A stretch of 58,765 nucleotides of DNA, taken from assembly GCA_012026925.1 (NCBI GenBank), contig VEPJ01000117.1, forward strand, positions 1 through 58,765, given 5' to 3'. The stretch comes from Gammaproteobacteria bacterium (lineage in GTDB: Bacteria; Pseudomonadota; Gammaproteobacteria; Steroidobacterales; Steroidobacteraceae). Position numbers and translations under genes: made by a program. Below, in pieces: positions 1-8,929 of the stretch; the stretch's first letter is position 1, and every line of letters begins with the position of its first letter. Below the pieces are notes generated by a model, which did not search any database, was not told the DNA's origin, and saw nothing but the letters and a program-made list of their open reading frames with translations.

Positions 1-1046
1 TCCGGGATGCCGTAGCGCAGCACGCCGCCGAGCTCGTGGAACGCCTCGAACACCGTGATTGGGAAGCCCTCCACCGCGAGCAGGTACGCATTGATCAGGC
101 CCGAGGGTCCCGAGCCCACCACCGCGATCGGCGGCTTGTCGGCCTTTGCCCACGGGCTCATGCGGCCGGCGAAACGCCCGGACACGTCCGGGTTCACGAG
201 CTTGTCGCGTTGTGGCAGGAACCACTCGAGCTGCCCGATCTCGATCGGCCGCCGCGTATGCGTGCACACGCCCTGGCACTGTAGTTCCTGCGGGCAGACC
301 CGGCCCGTCACGTTCGGCAGCGGGTTGCAGCTCTCGATGAGCTCGAGCGCCTGGCGGAACTTGCCCTGCCCGAGCAGGTCGAGCATCTCGGGGATGTGGA
401 TCTTGACCGGGCAGCCGCCCTTCGGCTCCTTCTTGTTCTTGAGGAGCACGCCGATCTCGCACGGCCGGTCCTGGCACTGCTTGTCGCGCAGCACCTCGAG
501 CCACACGAAGAGCTCGACCTCGCGCGCGGTGTAGCCGAGGTTCATGTAACCCAGGTAACCCTGGTTCACCAGCTCGAAGTCGTGGCTGCGCTGTTCGGGC
601 GGGCGGATGTAGGGCGGGATGCAGGTCTCGCCCGGCCAGCCCTCGGACAGCCCCTTGAACATCGGGTAGCGCTCGCGCAGGTGCACGTCGAGCGCCTTGA
701 CGAACTTGCGCTTGAACTTGAGCGGCATGAACCAGATGAAGCGCAGCAGGATGGTGCTCATCTCGTCGCTGCGCGCGAGCAGGCTCCACAGGGTCTTCGT
801 GAAGGTCGGGCCCAGCTCCTCCTGCTGGAACTCCCACGCGATGGCCTGCACGCCATCGGCGACGAAGAGTCCCCGCATGGAGCGCGGGTCGGCGAGCAGG
901 TGCCGCTTGAGCAGCGCGATCTGCTTCTGGAAGACCTCGTTCTCGTCGCCGTCGCCGACCTGCTCGAAGTCGATGTTGGCCCGACCGGGGCCCTGGCTGC
1001 GCGCGTCGTGCAGCGGGAACTCGCTCCCCGGGGGATGCGCGCTCAC
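1..1046 (-). CDS. NAD(P)/FAD oxidoreductase, glutamate-synthase small-subunit-like (partial, N-terminal 348 aa)
   Basis: This gene runs off the window edge, so only its first 348 codons are present. I chose the GTG at 1046-1044, which overlaps the stop of the upstream oxidoreductase gene (GTGA), so the two are translationally coupled. After an N-terminal extension of about 140 residues of unknown function comes a cysteine-rich stretch typical of the 4Fe-4S domain of glutamate synthase beta/dihydropyrimidine dehydrogenase proteins (KGGCPVKIHIP, then NVTGRVCPQELQC and CTHTRRP). A dinucleotide-binding start follows (AVVGSGPSGL), leading into an ELGGVLRYGIP motif that is characteristic of GltD-like flavoproteins. 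Inference: it moves electrons between ferredoxin reduced by the neighbouring 2-oxoacid oxidoreductase and NAD(P). The family is clear; the exact partner is inferred from coupling. Confidence 0.85.
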   Translation of the reverse strand, partial: MSAHPPGSEFPLHDARSQGPGRANIDFEQVGDGDENEVFQKQIALLKRHLLADPRSMRGLFVADGVQAIAWEFQQEELGPTFTKTLWSLLARSDEMSTILLRFIWFMPLKFKRKFVKALDVHLRERYPMFKGLSEGWPGETCIPPYIRPPEQRSHDFELVNQGYLGYMNLGYTAREVELFVWLEVLRDKQCQDRPCEIGVLLKNKKEPKGGCPVKIHIPEMLDLLGQGKFRQALELIESCNPLPNVTGRVCPQELQCQGVCTHTRRPIEIGQLEWFLPQRDKLVNPDVSGRFAGRMSPWAKADKPPIAVVGSGPSGLINAYLLAVEGFPITVFEAFHELGGVLRYGIP

Positions 1047-4000
1047 TTGATGATCTCCGAGTCGCAGTTCGCGGCGACGCGCGCGACGCGCTGCACCAGC
1101 TCGGGCGTGACCTTGATCTTCGCCAGCACGCCCGGGATCACGTGACCCACTTCCTTCGGGATGCCCGCCTCGAGGATCGTCGTCTTCTCGAAGAGTTCGG
1201 GTACCTGCTGGTAGCAGGTCTTGCAGTTGACGCACTTCGGGACGTCTTCCTCGCGGATGATCATCAGCCCGGAGGCGGATGCATCGCCGCTCGCAGCGGG
1301 TGCCGCGGACGGCGTCGATGCGGCGGCCGTTGCAGGCGCGGCGATTGCGCCGCCACCGCCGAACGGACTCAACGCAGCGGCCAGGCTGGACGGCGGGGCC
1401 TTGGAGGACGCCGCGAGCTCGCTCATCGCACGCGCGATCTTGTCGAGCGAGGCTTCGTGCTCGGCCACCGACGCCTGGTAACGCTCCTGCAGCGCCTCGA
1501 GCTCGACGTGGTGCTCGGCATCGAGCTTCTCGACGTGACGGCCCGCGAGATAGCGCAGCGTCCGCCAGTAGCGGCGGCGCTCCTCCACCAGGTGCACGAT
1601 GGTCTGCGAGACCTCGAGCTTCTCGAGTTGCTGCTGCTCGTTGGTGGACCACACGAACGGCACCTTGTCGGCACGCTCCGCCGCCGGCAGCTCGACGTAT
1701 TCGTGGACGACCACGGCCTTCGCTTCCGAGCCCGCCGCGAGCCTGCGGAACTGCTTCTTGAACCGCGTCTCCTCCCGCGCGAAATCCGCGGGCGGCAGCG
1801 GGACCTCGAGGAGCTTCGCCCGGCCATCCTCGACGTAGGCGAGCGGCGTCGTGGACCAGTCCTTGTCCACGTTCGGATTCCCGTCGAGAGAGAAGCGGCT
1901 GTGCAGGTCCGGGCCCCGCCGCGGGTCGTGCACGAACACCGGGTTCATGCGGCTTTCGACGGCGAGACGCGAGCGGCGGCTCGCAGCCGCGTCGGCGATC
2001 CCGTGCGCGGCCTGGCAGGGCGTGTACACGTCGAGCACCGCGGGCGACGCGGTGTGGTTCAGGTACTCCATGACGTTGCCGAGGAAATGCCCCTGCAGTG
2101 CCGTCGAGGTCTGCACCACGAACACGTTCGGATGGAACGCGGCGATCAGGCCCAGCTCCTTGCGATCCTCCTGCTTGCCCGAGTGCGCGGCGCCGAAGCG
2201 CGTGAGGTCGGAGTCCTGGCCGGTCAGGCTCGCGGTCGAGGCCTGGCCGCCCGTGTTCGAGTACACGCCCGTGTTCAGCACCATCACCTTGATCGGGGTG
2301 CTGGTCGTCAGCAGCCGCGACAGGGCGCCGAAGCCGATGTCGTACGTCGCGCCGTCACCGCCCACGCTGAAGGCCGTGGGCAGCATCGCCAGCTCCTGCG
2401 GCGTGAACTTGTCCCAGCCGAACATGCGGAAGTACTTGTCGTGCACGTCCGGCACGTACGCGTCCTCGAGCTCGAGGCGCGCGATGCGCAGCGCCTTGAC
2501 GTCGTCGGCAGCGCTGGCGGTGATGCCTTCGAAAAGGCCCTTCGCCACCGCGGGCGTGTCCTGGAACAGGCTGTTCACCCACGGGTCGTTGTAAGGATTG
2601 AACGGGAACGTGGACGCGTAGACGCTGCTGCAGCCAGTGGCGTTCGCGATGACCGCCGAGGCCGGACCGTTGCCGGTCGGCCCGCTTTCGAGCAGGTACA
2701 GGCGCTTCTCGAGCGTCTCGAGCGTGCGGTCGATGCGCTCGCGCCGCGCGGCGTCGTCCTGCACCGAGGAGCGCTTGGCGGTCAGCTGCTCGATCAGCGA
2801 CTCGAGCTCACGGATGTGCTCCTTGCGCCGCTTGCCGTGGATCGCGTGGTTCGCCGACATGACGAGGCGGATCGCGGTGACCTCGCCGCAGCCGCGGCAG
2901 GCTCCGTGGCCACCCGTGGTCGCGTAGTAGTTGTCGCGGTCGAGCATCATGCGCTTGATGTCGCCGTCCGGGCGCACCGCGCCGTCCACGAACCGTGCGG
3001 GCGTGTTCGCGGTCTTGCTCAGGAACTCGAAGCGCTCCTGCAACAGTTCGAGCAGCTGCGCATCCTGCACGCGGGGCTGCAGGGCGCCCGGGCCGCACAC
3101 GTCGATGCACTCCATGCAGCCGCTGCACTTCCACGGATCGATCGCCGCGGAGTAGAGGCCGCCGGTCCCGGCCTTCTCCTTCTCCATTGCGTCGAAGAAA
3201 GGCTTCGTCCGCGCGACCGGGAACTTCGCCAGCACCTCGGCCAGCTTGCCGATGTTGCGCCGGACGACTGCGTTGGCGCCGTCGAGGTCGTTCGCCGCGG
3301 AAACCACCATTTCGTGGAACGGCGGACTCTCCTTGGCGGCGCGATACGCCTCGCGAACCTTCTCGCCCAGCGGATAGACCTGCGCCTTCAATTCGTTGCG
3401 CTGCGCCTCCGGGACGTCGAGCTGCTTGATGCCGGTGAGCAGCAGGTCCGGGATGTCGTGCACCGTGTTCGGGATCGCCGCGTCCGGGCAGACGAGCGTG
3501 CATTCCATGCATCCCGTGCACAGGTCGGCGATGAATTCGGGGACGTCGCGGCGGAACAGGCCCTTGTCCTTCCAGGCCGCGGTCCCGGCGGGCATGAAGA
3601 GGCCCGTGCCGGGGAGTACCGGCGCCTCGGCCACGCTGCCGTCGCGGAACGGCGCCGCGACCATTTCCTCGTAGTACTCCCGGTCGAAGAAGCCGCCTTC
3701 CGGCGTGGCGCCGCCGATGCGGCACATTCCCGCCGAGATCGCGACCGAGCGCTTCGCCTTCGTGACGGGCTGCCTGTCCACGGCCGCGAACTCGGCCGAT
3801 TCGTAGTCCACGCGCTGCGTCGCGGCGAGGCCGTCGCGCATCACCGCGATGTTGCCCTCGACGACGGCGCCGCCCTTGGCGCCGAACTTCTTGGCGATCT
3901 GCTGCCGGATCTTCGCGAGCAGCGCGTCCTCGGAGGCGCCTGCGACGATGCGGTCCACGTGTCCGCACACCGCCCCGATGAACGCGACGCCCATCATGCG

Positions 4001-6052
4001 CGTCTCGAGCTCCGGTGTCGGGGCGTAGCGCTTCGCCACGGCAAAGCCGTCGAGGATGAAGAACTTGATCTTCTTCGCGCGGATCGTACGGCGTGCCTGC
4101 TCGGGCAGTTCCTTCCAGACCTCGAGCGGCGACAACGCGGACTGCAGCACGAACGTGCCGCCCTCGACGAGGCCGCGCAGCGGATTCGTGTGGCCGAAGA
4201 CGCGGTGGTCGGGCGACACGACGATCTCGACGTCCTCGAGCTCGGCGTTCGTGATCTTCACCGGCTCGGGGCTCAGCGTGATGTAGTAGTTCGTCGGCGC
4301 CCCGCTCTTCTCCGAGCCGTACTTCGGCGCGGCCTTGGAGTGCATGCCGAGCACGCCCGCGAGGATGTCGGTGATCAGCTTGCCGGTGGCGATCGTCCCG
4401 TAGCCGCCGATCGAGTGGAAACGCACCCGGAACGCCGTGGGCGGCAGGAGCGTCGGGTTCGGCTCCGTCTCGAGCGCCATGAGCTCGGTCTCGGGGTAGG
4501 CCGCCTTGAGCCGCGCCTGCAGGGCCGCGATCTGCGGCGGCGGGTTCTTCGCGAAGAACTGGCTGCCGAGGTACACGAAGGGAGCGTTGCGCTCCTCCAT
4601 GTTCCTGAACGCCGCGACGAGGTGACGCGGCTGCAGGTCGTGCGCGCCGAGCCCGAAGATGGCCGTGGTCATCTTCGGCAGGCTCCTGATGGCCGGGATG
4701 CCGGGGTGACGGACGCCGTCCGAGTTCTCGACGGCCTTGAAGAGCGCCTGCGTGACGAAATTCGTGAGCGCCGTGGTCTCGGAGCGCTCGAGCACCGTCA
4801 CCGCCTTCTTGCCCTCGAGCGCCTCGACCAGCTCGGCGTCCGGGAATGGCTGCAGCAGCTTGATCGACACGACGCCGACCTTCTTGCCCTGCTTGCGCAG
4901 GTGCGCCGCGACCGCCTCGGCATCGTCGGTGACCGAGCCCAGGCCCACGACGACCGAATCCGCGTCCTCGCACATGAAGGTCTGCACCGGCTTGTACTCG
5001 CGGCCGGTCAGCGCCGCGTACTCCGCCATCGCCTCGCGTACGAAATGCGGCACCTCGCTCACGAAGTGCGTGCGGTGGTCGACGGCGCCCGCCTGGAAGT
5101 CGGGCTGGTTCTGCACGCCGCCGGTCAGTCCGGGATTGTTGACGTCCACCAGCGCCGGCACGCGCTGGCGCGTGCCCTTCTCGTGCGCGTTGAGCCACTG
5201 CCGCCGCCAGGGGGAGCGCAGTTCCTCCGGAACCCACTCGAGCGTCATGGGCACGAGCGCGCCAGCGGCGTCTGCCTCGATCTCGTCCGCGTGGGCGTCG
5301 AGGTACTCCGCGAGCCGGTCGAAATCGGCCTGCTCGAAGTCCGCCCGATGCCGCGCCAGGTAGTGGCGCAGCTGGTAGACGCGGCCCTTGGCGGCGAACA
5401 GGATTTCCTGCGCGACGGTCGGGCACTTGATGCGCCCGGCCGGGTCGCCGAGGAACTCGCGCAGCAACTCGGGCTCGGGCATCAGGACTTCGCTCAGCAT
5501 GTGGCTGGTGGCGAAGCCGTCCATCGCGTTCGCGACGGGAATCAGCGACGTCGCGCTGACCTTGTAGGAGATGGCCGCGAGGTCCGCGGCCTCCTGCGGG
5601 TTCGACCCGAAGAGGATCGTGTAGCCCGACTGCAGCAGCGCGTACACGTCGTCATGGCCGGCCATGACGTTGAGCGAGTGCCGCGACACCACGCGCGCCG
5701 CGACCTGCAGCACGAAGCCGCCGACCTTCTTTCCGACGGTGACGTAGTGCGACTCGAGGCCGTAGAGGATGCCCTGGCTCGAGGACGCATTCGACACGTA
5801 CTTGCCGCCCGTCAGCGCCGCCCCGAGCGCGCCGCTCTGCGCGGAGTGCTCACCCTCGGGTTCGAAGAAGAACGGGTGCTTGCCCCAGACGTTGCAGCCG
5901 CCGCCGGCCCGGAACGCCTCGTAGAGCTCGGAAATCTCCGTCGAGGGCGTGATCGGGTAACCGATGACGCCGCCACAGACGTGACCCATGATTTCGGCCA
6001 CCGCTCCGTTGCCATGGATGACGGTGGCAATGCCAGGAAACTTTGCGCTCAT
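1043..6052 (-). CDS. Fused 2-oxoacid (pyruvate):ferredoxin oxidoreductase with extra C-terminal ferredoxin domain
   Basis: The 1669-residue protein carries all pyruvate:ferredoxin oxidoreductase domains on one chain. These are an alpha-type N-terminus with YPITPS (about residue 32), a transketolase-C-like middle, a gamma domain around 545-730, two 4Fe-4S motifs (CTGCMECTLVCP near 842 and CSGCMECIDVC near 972), and a thiamine-diphosphate domain (GACRGCGEV near 1044, SVGGDGATYDIG near 1227, NTGVYSNTGGQ). Known family members of this fused type are about 1170-1200 residues. Here the end is extended by a helical, probably coiled-coil stretch, an Ala/Pro/Ser-rich linker (about 1550-1595) and a small monocluster ferredoxin-like domain (CVNCKTCYQQVPELF near 1607, distal Cys near the end). 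It should oxidise a 2-oxoacid to acyl-CoA and CO2 and reduce ferredoxin. The substrate is not settled by sequence. Confidence 0.92.
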   Translation of the reverse strand: MSAKFPGIATVIHGNGAVAEIMGHVCGGVIGYPITPSTEISELYEAFRAGGGCNVWGKHPFFFEPEGEHSAQSGALGAALTGGKYVSNASSSQGILYGLESHYVTVGKKVGGFVLQVAARVVSRHSLNVMAGHDDVYALLQSGYTILFGSNPQEAADLAAISYKVSATSLIPVANAMDGFATSHMLSEVLMPEPELLREFLGDPAGRIKCPTVAQEILFAAKGRVYQLRHYLARHRADFEQADFDRLAEYLDAHADEIEADAAGALVPMTLEWVPEELRSPWRRQWLNAHEKGTRQRVPALVDVNNPGLTGGVQNQPDFQAGAVDHRTHFVSEVPHFVREAMAEYAALTGREYKPVQTFMCEDADSVVVGLGSVTDDAEAVAAHLRKQGKKVGVVSIKLLQPFPDAELVEALEGKKAVTVLERSETTALTNFVTQALFKAVENSDGVRHPGIPAIRSLPKMTTAIFGLGAHDLQPRHLVAAFRNMEERNAPFVYLGSQFFAKNPPPQIAALQARLKAAYPETELMALETEPNPTLLPPTAFRVRFHSIGGYGTIATGKLITDILAGVLGMHSKAAPKYGSEKSGAPTNYYITLSPEPVKITNAELEDVEIVVSPDHRVFGHTNPLRGLVEGGTFVLQSALSPLEVWKELPEQARRTIRAKKIKFFILDGFAVAKRYAPTPELETRMMGVAFIGAVCGHVDRIVAGASEDALLAKIRQQIAKKFGAKGGAVVEGNIAVMRDGLAATQRVDYESAEFAAVDRQPVTKAKRSVAISAGMCRIGGATPEGGFFDREYYEEMVAAPFRDGSVAEAPVLPGTGLFMPAGTAAWKDKGLFRRDVPEFIADLCTGCMECTLVCPDAAIPNTVHDIPDLLLTGIKQLDVPEAQRNELKAQVYPLGEKVREAYRAAKESPPFHEMVVSAANDLDGANAVVRRNIGKLAEVLAKFPVARTKPFFDAMEKEKAGTGGLYSAAIDPWKCSGCMECIDVCGPGALQPRVQDAQLLELLQERFEFLSKTANTPARFVDGAVRPDGDIKRMMLDRDNYYATTGGHGACRGCGEVTAIRLVMSANHAIHGKRRKEHIRELESLIEQLTAKRSSVQDDAARRERIDRTLETLEKRLYLLESGPTGNGPASAVIANATGCSSVYASTFPFNPYNDPWVNSLFQDTPAVAKGLFEGITASAADDVKALRIARLELEDAYVPDVHDKYFRMFGWDKFTPQELAMLPTAFSVGGDGATYDIGFGALSRLLTTSTPIKVMVLNTGVYSNTGGQASTASLTGQDSDLTRFGAAHSGKQEDRKELGLIAAFHPNVFVVQTSTALQGHFLGNVMEYLNHTASPAVLDVYTPCQAAHGIADAAASRRSRLAVESRMNPVFVHDPRRGPDLHSRFSLDGNPNVDKDWSTTPLAYVEDGRAKLLEVPLPPADFAREETRFKKQFRRLAAGSEAKAVVVHEYVELPAAERADKVPFVWSTNEQQQLEKLEVSQTIVHLVEERRRYWRTLRYLAGRHVEKLDAEHHVELEALQERYQASVAEHEASLDKIARAMSELAASSKAPPSSLAAALSPFGGGGAIAAPATAAASTPSAAPAASGDASASGLMIIREEDVPKCVNCKTCYQQVPELFEKTTILEAGIPKEVGHVIPGVLAKIKVTPELVQRVARVAANCDSEIIK

Positions 6053-6223
6053 TCAGCCTGTCCGCAACAACTGATCCAAGGTCGCAAACCTGCTCCAAAC
6101 GCGAATCGGACGCAATCGGGGCGACTACTGCAGGAAGCGGGGTGGTCCGCAAAGTGCCATGCAAATCCGCGACTTGCGTCGATTGGAGGCAGCCCAGCGC
6201 ATTAGACCGCGCGCAGACGAGTT

Positions 6224-7678
6224 CTACTCCCCCGCCGCGGCGTCCAGCGGATCTTGCACCGCAGCACCGGAGGACGCCGACCGGCCGAGCAGGAAAACCA
6301 CGAGCCCGACCAGGTTGAAGACCAGGACCACGGCCAGGATCTTCGCCGCAAACACGAGGTCCGAGGCCACGTGCACGATGGGGACCAGCGAAAGAGCGAC
6401 CGACAGCACGGTGACGGCGAGGCCGGAAACCGCCGCAAGCCGGACGGGGAGCGGGATGCGGCAGCGAATCTCGCGGCGCCCGACGAGCGGGATCGAGAAG
6501 AGCGCCACGTAGGTGATGCCGTAGAACACCGTCCCGGCGTTGTCCAGCAGCTGGAAGGCTTCCTGCGAGCGGGCACCGAATTGCGTGACGACCGTCAGCG
6601 CCGCCACGAGGCACGACACGAGGACAGCCGCGTGCAGTGGCGAGCCGAATCGGCGACTGACGGCGCCGAGCCACCCGGGCACCTGGCCATGCCACGCGGC
6701 CACCATCGGCAGGCGCACGCTGCCCGCGAATGTCACGCAGATGTTGGCAACCTGCCGCAACAGGACCATCGCGAGCACCGCGACCACGACGACCTGCCCC
6801 GCTGGCGTGCCGCCGAACCCCAGGCGCAGCGTCTGCGGCAACGGCGCGATCAGGTCGAGCTGGTCGCGCGGCACGATGGCGACGACACTGCAGGTGCCGA
6901 GCACGAACATCGCGATGATGATCGGGGTGGAGATCCACACCGAACGCGCGATCGTCCTCGCGGGGTCACGGCACTCCCCGGCGAGGATGGCCACGTACTC
7001 GAACCCCGAAAACGCGCCCATCGCGAGCTTGCTGAAGACGTTGAAGGTGAAGAGCGTCGCTGCAGGCATGGCGAGGTCGAGCGGGTGGTACCCGGCCAGG
7101 CGACCATTTGCGAGCGCGACGAACGGCACGACGATGAGCGTCAGGAAGGCGAGCACGTGCGCCACGCCGCCGAGGTTGTGTACCCACTTGCCGATCCGCA
7201 GGCCGAGCGACACGACGACCGCGCCGATGGCAATCGCGCCGAAGGAAGCGATGCGCACGTGCCAGGGATTCTCGACGTCGAATCCGCCGTATCCGTCCAG
7301 GGCGTAGCTCAGCGCCGATGCGAACGAGACGCTGACGATCGCGAGCACGGCGACCGTGAAGCACCAGAGGTTCCACGCGACGAAGTAACCGAGCCCGGGG
7401 CCGAACGCGGCTTCCGACCAGCGGTACAACCCGCCCTCGAGTGGCATCAACTGCGCGAGCTGTGCGACCAGCATGGCGAGCGGCAGGAAGAACAGCACGA
7501 CCGCGGCGACCCAGAGCGCGGCGTGCCCCTGGCCGACCGTCGCGGCGACGCCGATCCAGCTCGCGCCGACGATGTAGAGAATCTGCGTCAGGACCAGGCT
7601 GCCGACGCCGAGCTCGCGCCGCAGGCCGTGCGCGGAATCGGCGGCTGCCGCCGCATCCGGCGCTTCTTGTTCCCCCAT
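6224..7678 (-). CDS. APC-family amino acid/polyamine permease
   Basis: The 484-residue protein has about twelve hydrophobic segments and the layout of the amino acid-polyamine-organocation superfamily. The first helix region contains ASWIGVAA, and the GLYRWSEAAFG segment matches the conserved TM2-TM3 region of this family. It is an inner-membrane secondary transporter, and the substrate cannot be read from sequence. The ATG at 7678 has a strong GGGGGGAG ribosome-binding site upstream. The gene starts 32 bp after the alcohol dehydrogenase stop on the same strand, so the two are probably cotranscribed. The 171 bp between it and the oxidoreductase start at 6052 hold no recognised gene. Confidence 0.85.
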   Translation of the reverse strand: MGEQEAPDAAAAADSAHGLRRELGVGSLVLTQILYIVGASWIGVAATVGQGHAALWVAAVVLFFLPLAMLVAQLAQLMPLEGGLYRWSEAAFGPGLGYFVAWNLWCFTVAVLAIVSVSFASALSYALDGYGGFDVENPWHVRIASFGAIAIGAVVVSLGLRIGKWVHNLGGVAHVLAFLTLIVVPFVALANGRLAGYHPLDLAMPAATLFTFNVFSKLAMGAFSGFEYVAILAGECRDPARTIARSVWISTPIIIAMFVLGTCSVVAIVPRDQLDLIAPLPQTLRLGFGGTPAGQVVVVAVLAMVLLRQVANICVTFAGSVRLPMVAAWHGQVPGWLGAVSRRFGSPLHAAVLVSCLVAALTVVTQFGARSQEAFQLLDNAGTVFYGITYVALFSIPLVGRREIRCRIPLPVRLAAVSGLAVTVLSVALSLVPIVHVASDLVFAAKILAVVLVFNLVGLVVFLLGRSASSGAAVQDPLDAAAGE

Positions 7679-7710
7679 GGGCTCCCCCCGTCTTCCTGGA
7701 TTCGGCTTTC

Positions 7711-8739
7711 TCAGTCCACGTGCAGCACCTTGGCCCCCCGCACGTGTTTCAGCTTGAGGTCGAGCAGCGCCCGGTTCGCATCCTGCAGCGCGTATGTCTC
7801 GACCACCGGCTTGATCGGGATCTCGGCGGCGAGGGCCAGGAAGTCGCGGACATCGCCGCGCGCGACGTTGGCCACGCTCTTGATCTCCTTCTCCAGCCAG
7901 AGGTGCCGCGAGTAGTCGAGCTCGAGCAACTCGGGCCGGTCCACCTCCTCCTTGCGGATGGCGTTGATGACCAGCCGGCCACCCGGCTCGAGATTGTCGA
8001 GCGCCTGGATCACCGGCAGCCAGGCCGGAGTCGTATCGATGATGGCATGCAGCTTCACCGGGGCCGCCTCGCGAATGTCGCCGGCCCAGGCCGCGCCCAG
8101 CTGCCGCGCGAATTCGCGCTCCTGCGGTTGCCTAGCAAAGACGTATATCTCGCTGCGGGGGAACCGATGACGGGCCATCATGAGCACGAGGTGCGCCGAC
8201 GCACCGAAGCCCGCGAGCCCCAGGCGCAGGCCGTCGCGAAGACCCGTCAACCGCAGCGACCGGTGGCCGATGGCGCCCGCGCAAAGTAGCGGTGCGGCCT
8301 CGACATCGGTGAATGTCTCCGGTACCGGATGAGCGAAGGCCGCCGGGACGACCATGTATTGCGCGTAGCCGCCATCGGCGTCGCGGCCCGTGGCGCGAAA
8401 ATCCGGACAGAGGTTCTCGTTGCCTGCGACGCAGTGCTCGCAGTGGCCGCAGGCGGAAAAGATCCACGCCACGCCGACTCGCTGGCCGATCGCGACACCC
8501 GCTGCGCCCGGGCCGCGCTCGATCACCCGACCCACGACCTGGTGACCCGGGATCACCGGCAGGCGCGGAGGCGCGGTCCTGCCCTCGATTTCATCGAGTT
8601 CCGTATGGCAGACGCCACACGCCGAGACCCGGACCAGGACCTCGCCCCGCTTCGGCTCCGGCACCGGCAGGTCGCGAGGCACGAGCGCATCCCGTTGCGC
8701 CGAGACGGTGCCCGTAGCGTCCAGAACCATCGCTTTCAT
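7711..8739 (-). CDS. Zinc-dependent alcohol dehydrogenase (MDR superfamily)
   Basis: The 342-residue protein is a medium-chain dehydrogenase/reductase. It has the catalytic zinc ligands (CGVCHTELDEIEG near residue 41 and the PGHQVVG region), the structural-zinc lobe CGHCEHCVAGNENLC, and a nucleotide-binding turn GLAGFGASAH that replaces the classical GxGxxG but is common in the AdhA-like subgroup. The likely role is NAD-dependent interconversion of alcohols and aldehydes in the cytoplasm; the substrate is unknown. The start at 8739 has GAGG upstream. It is the first gene of a short minus-strand unit with the APC permease. Confidence 0.88.
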   Translation of the reverse strand: MKAMVLDATGTVSAQRDALVPRDLPVPEPKRGEVLVRVSACGVCHTELDEIEGRTAPPRLPVIPGHQVVGRVIERGPGAAGVAIGQRVGVAWIFSACGHCEHCVAGNENLCPDFRATGRDADGGYAQYMVVPAAFAHPVPETFTDVEAAPLLCAGAIGHRSLRLTGLRDGLRLGLAGFGASAHLVLMMARHRFPRSEIYVFARQPQEREFARQLGAAWAGDIREAAPVKLHAIIDTTPAWLPVIQALDNLEPGGRLVINAIRKEEVDRPELLELDYSRHLWLEKEIKSVANVARGDVRDFLALAAEIPIKPVVETYALQDANRALLDLKLKHVRGAKVLHVD

Positions 8740-8894
8740 GCCGCCCGACCCTCGCCTGGGGGCATCGTACGCGCACGTGCCCGGACGCGGTGGAATTTGT
8801 GCGCCGCGTCACACGACGGGTCGGTGCTTTCAGACCCGGGTCACGGATGCGCCGCCCCCCCGTCAGGCTATATGCGACCGGAGGAGAACGGTTG

Positions 8895-8915
8895 ATGCGC
8901 ACCGGAGCGCGTTGA
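8895..8915 (+). other. Possible six-codon leader ORF before the GGDEF-EAL gene
   Basis: A strong Shine-Dalgarno-like GGAGGAG (8880-8886) sits 8 nt before an ATG at 8895 that opens a six-codon reading frame (MRTGAR) ending in TGA at 8913-8915. Its stop overlaps an in-frame TTG (8912) of the following signalling gene, whose better ATG is at 8930. The ribosome site therefore appears matched to the mini-ORF rather than to the large gene, as in translational coupling. This is only a pattern and has no homology support. Confidence 0.3.
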
Positions 8916-8929
8916 AAGAACGGAAGAAA

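Noticed and set aside
1142..6205. 1687-codon open frame opposite the 2-oxoacid oxidoreductase
   Set aside because: It is an antisense shadow made possible by high GC; the translation is Arg/Leu/Val/His-rich with no family motif, while the minus strand encodes a clear enzyme.
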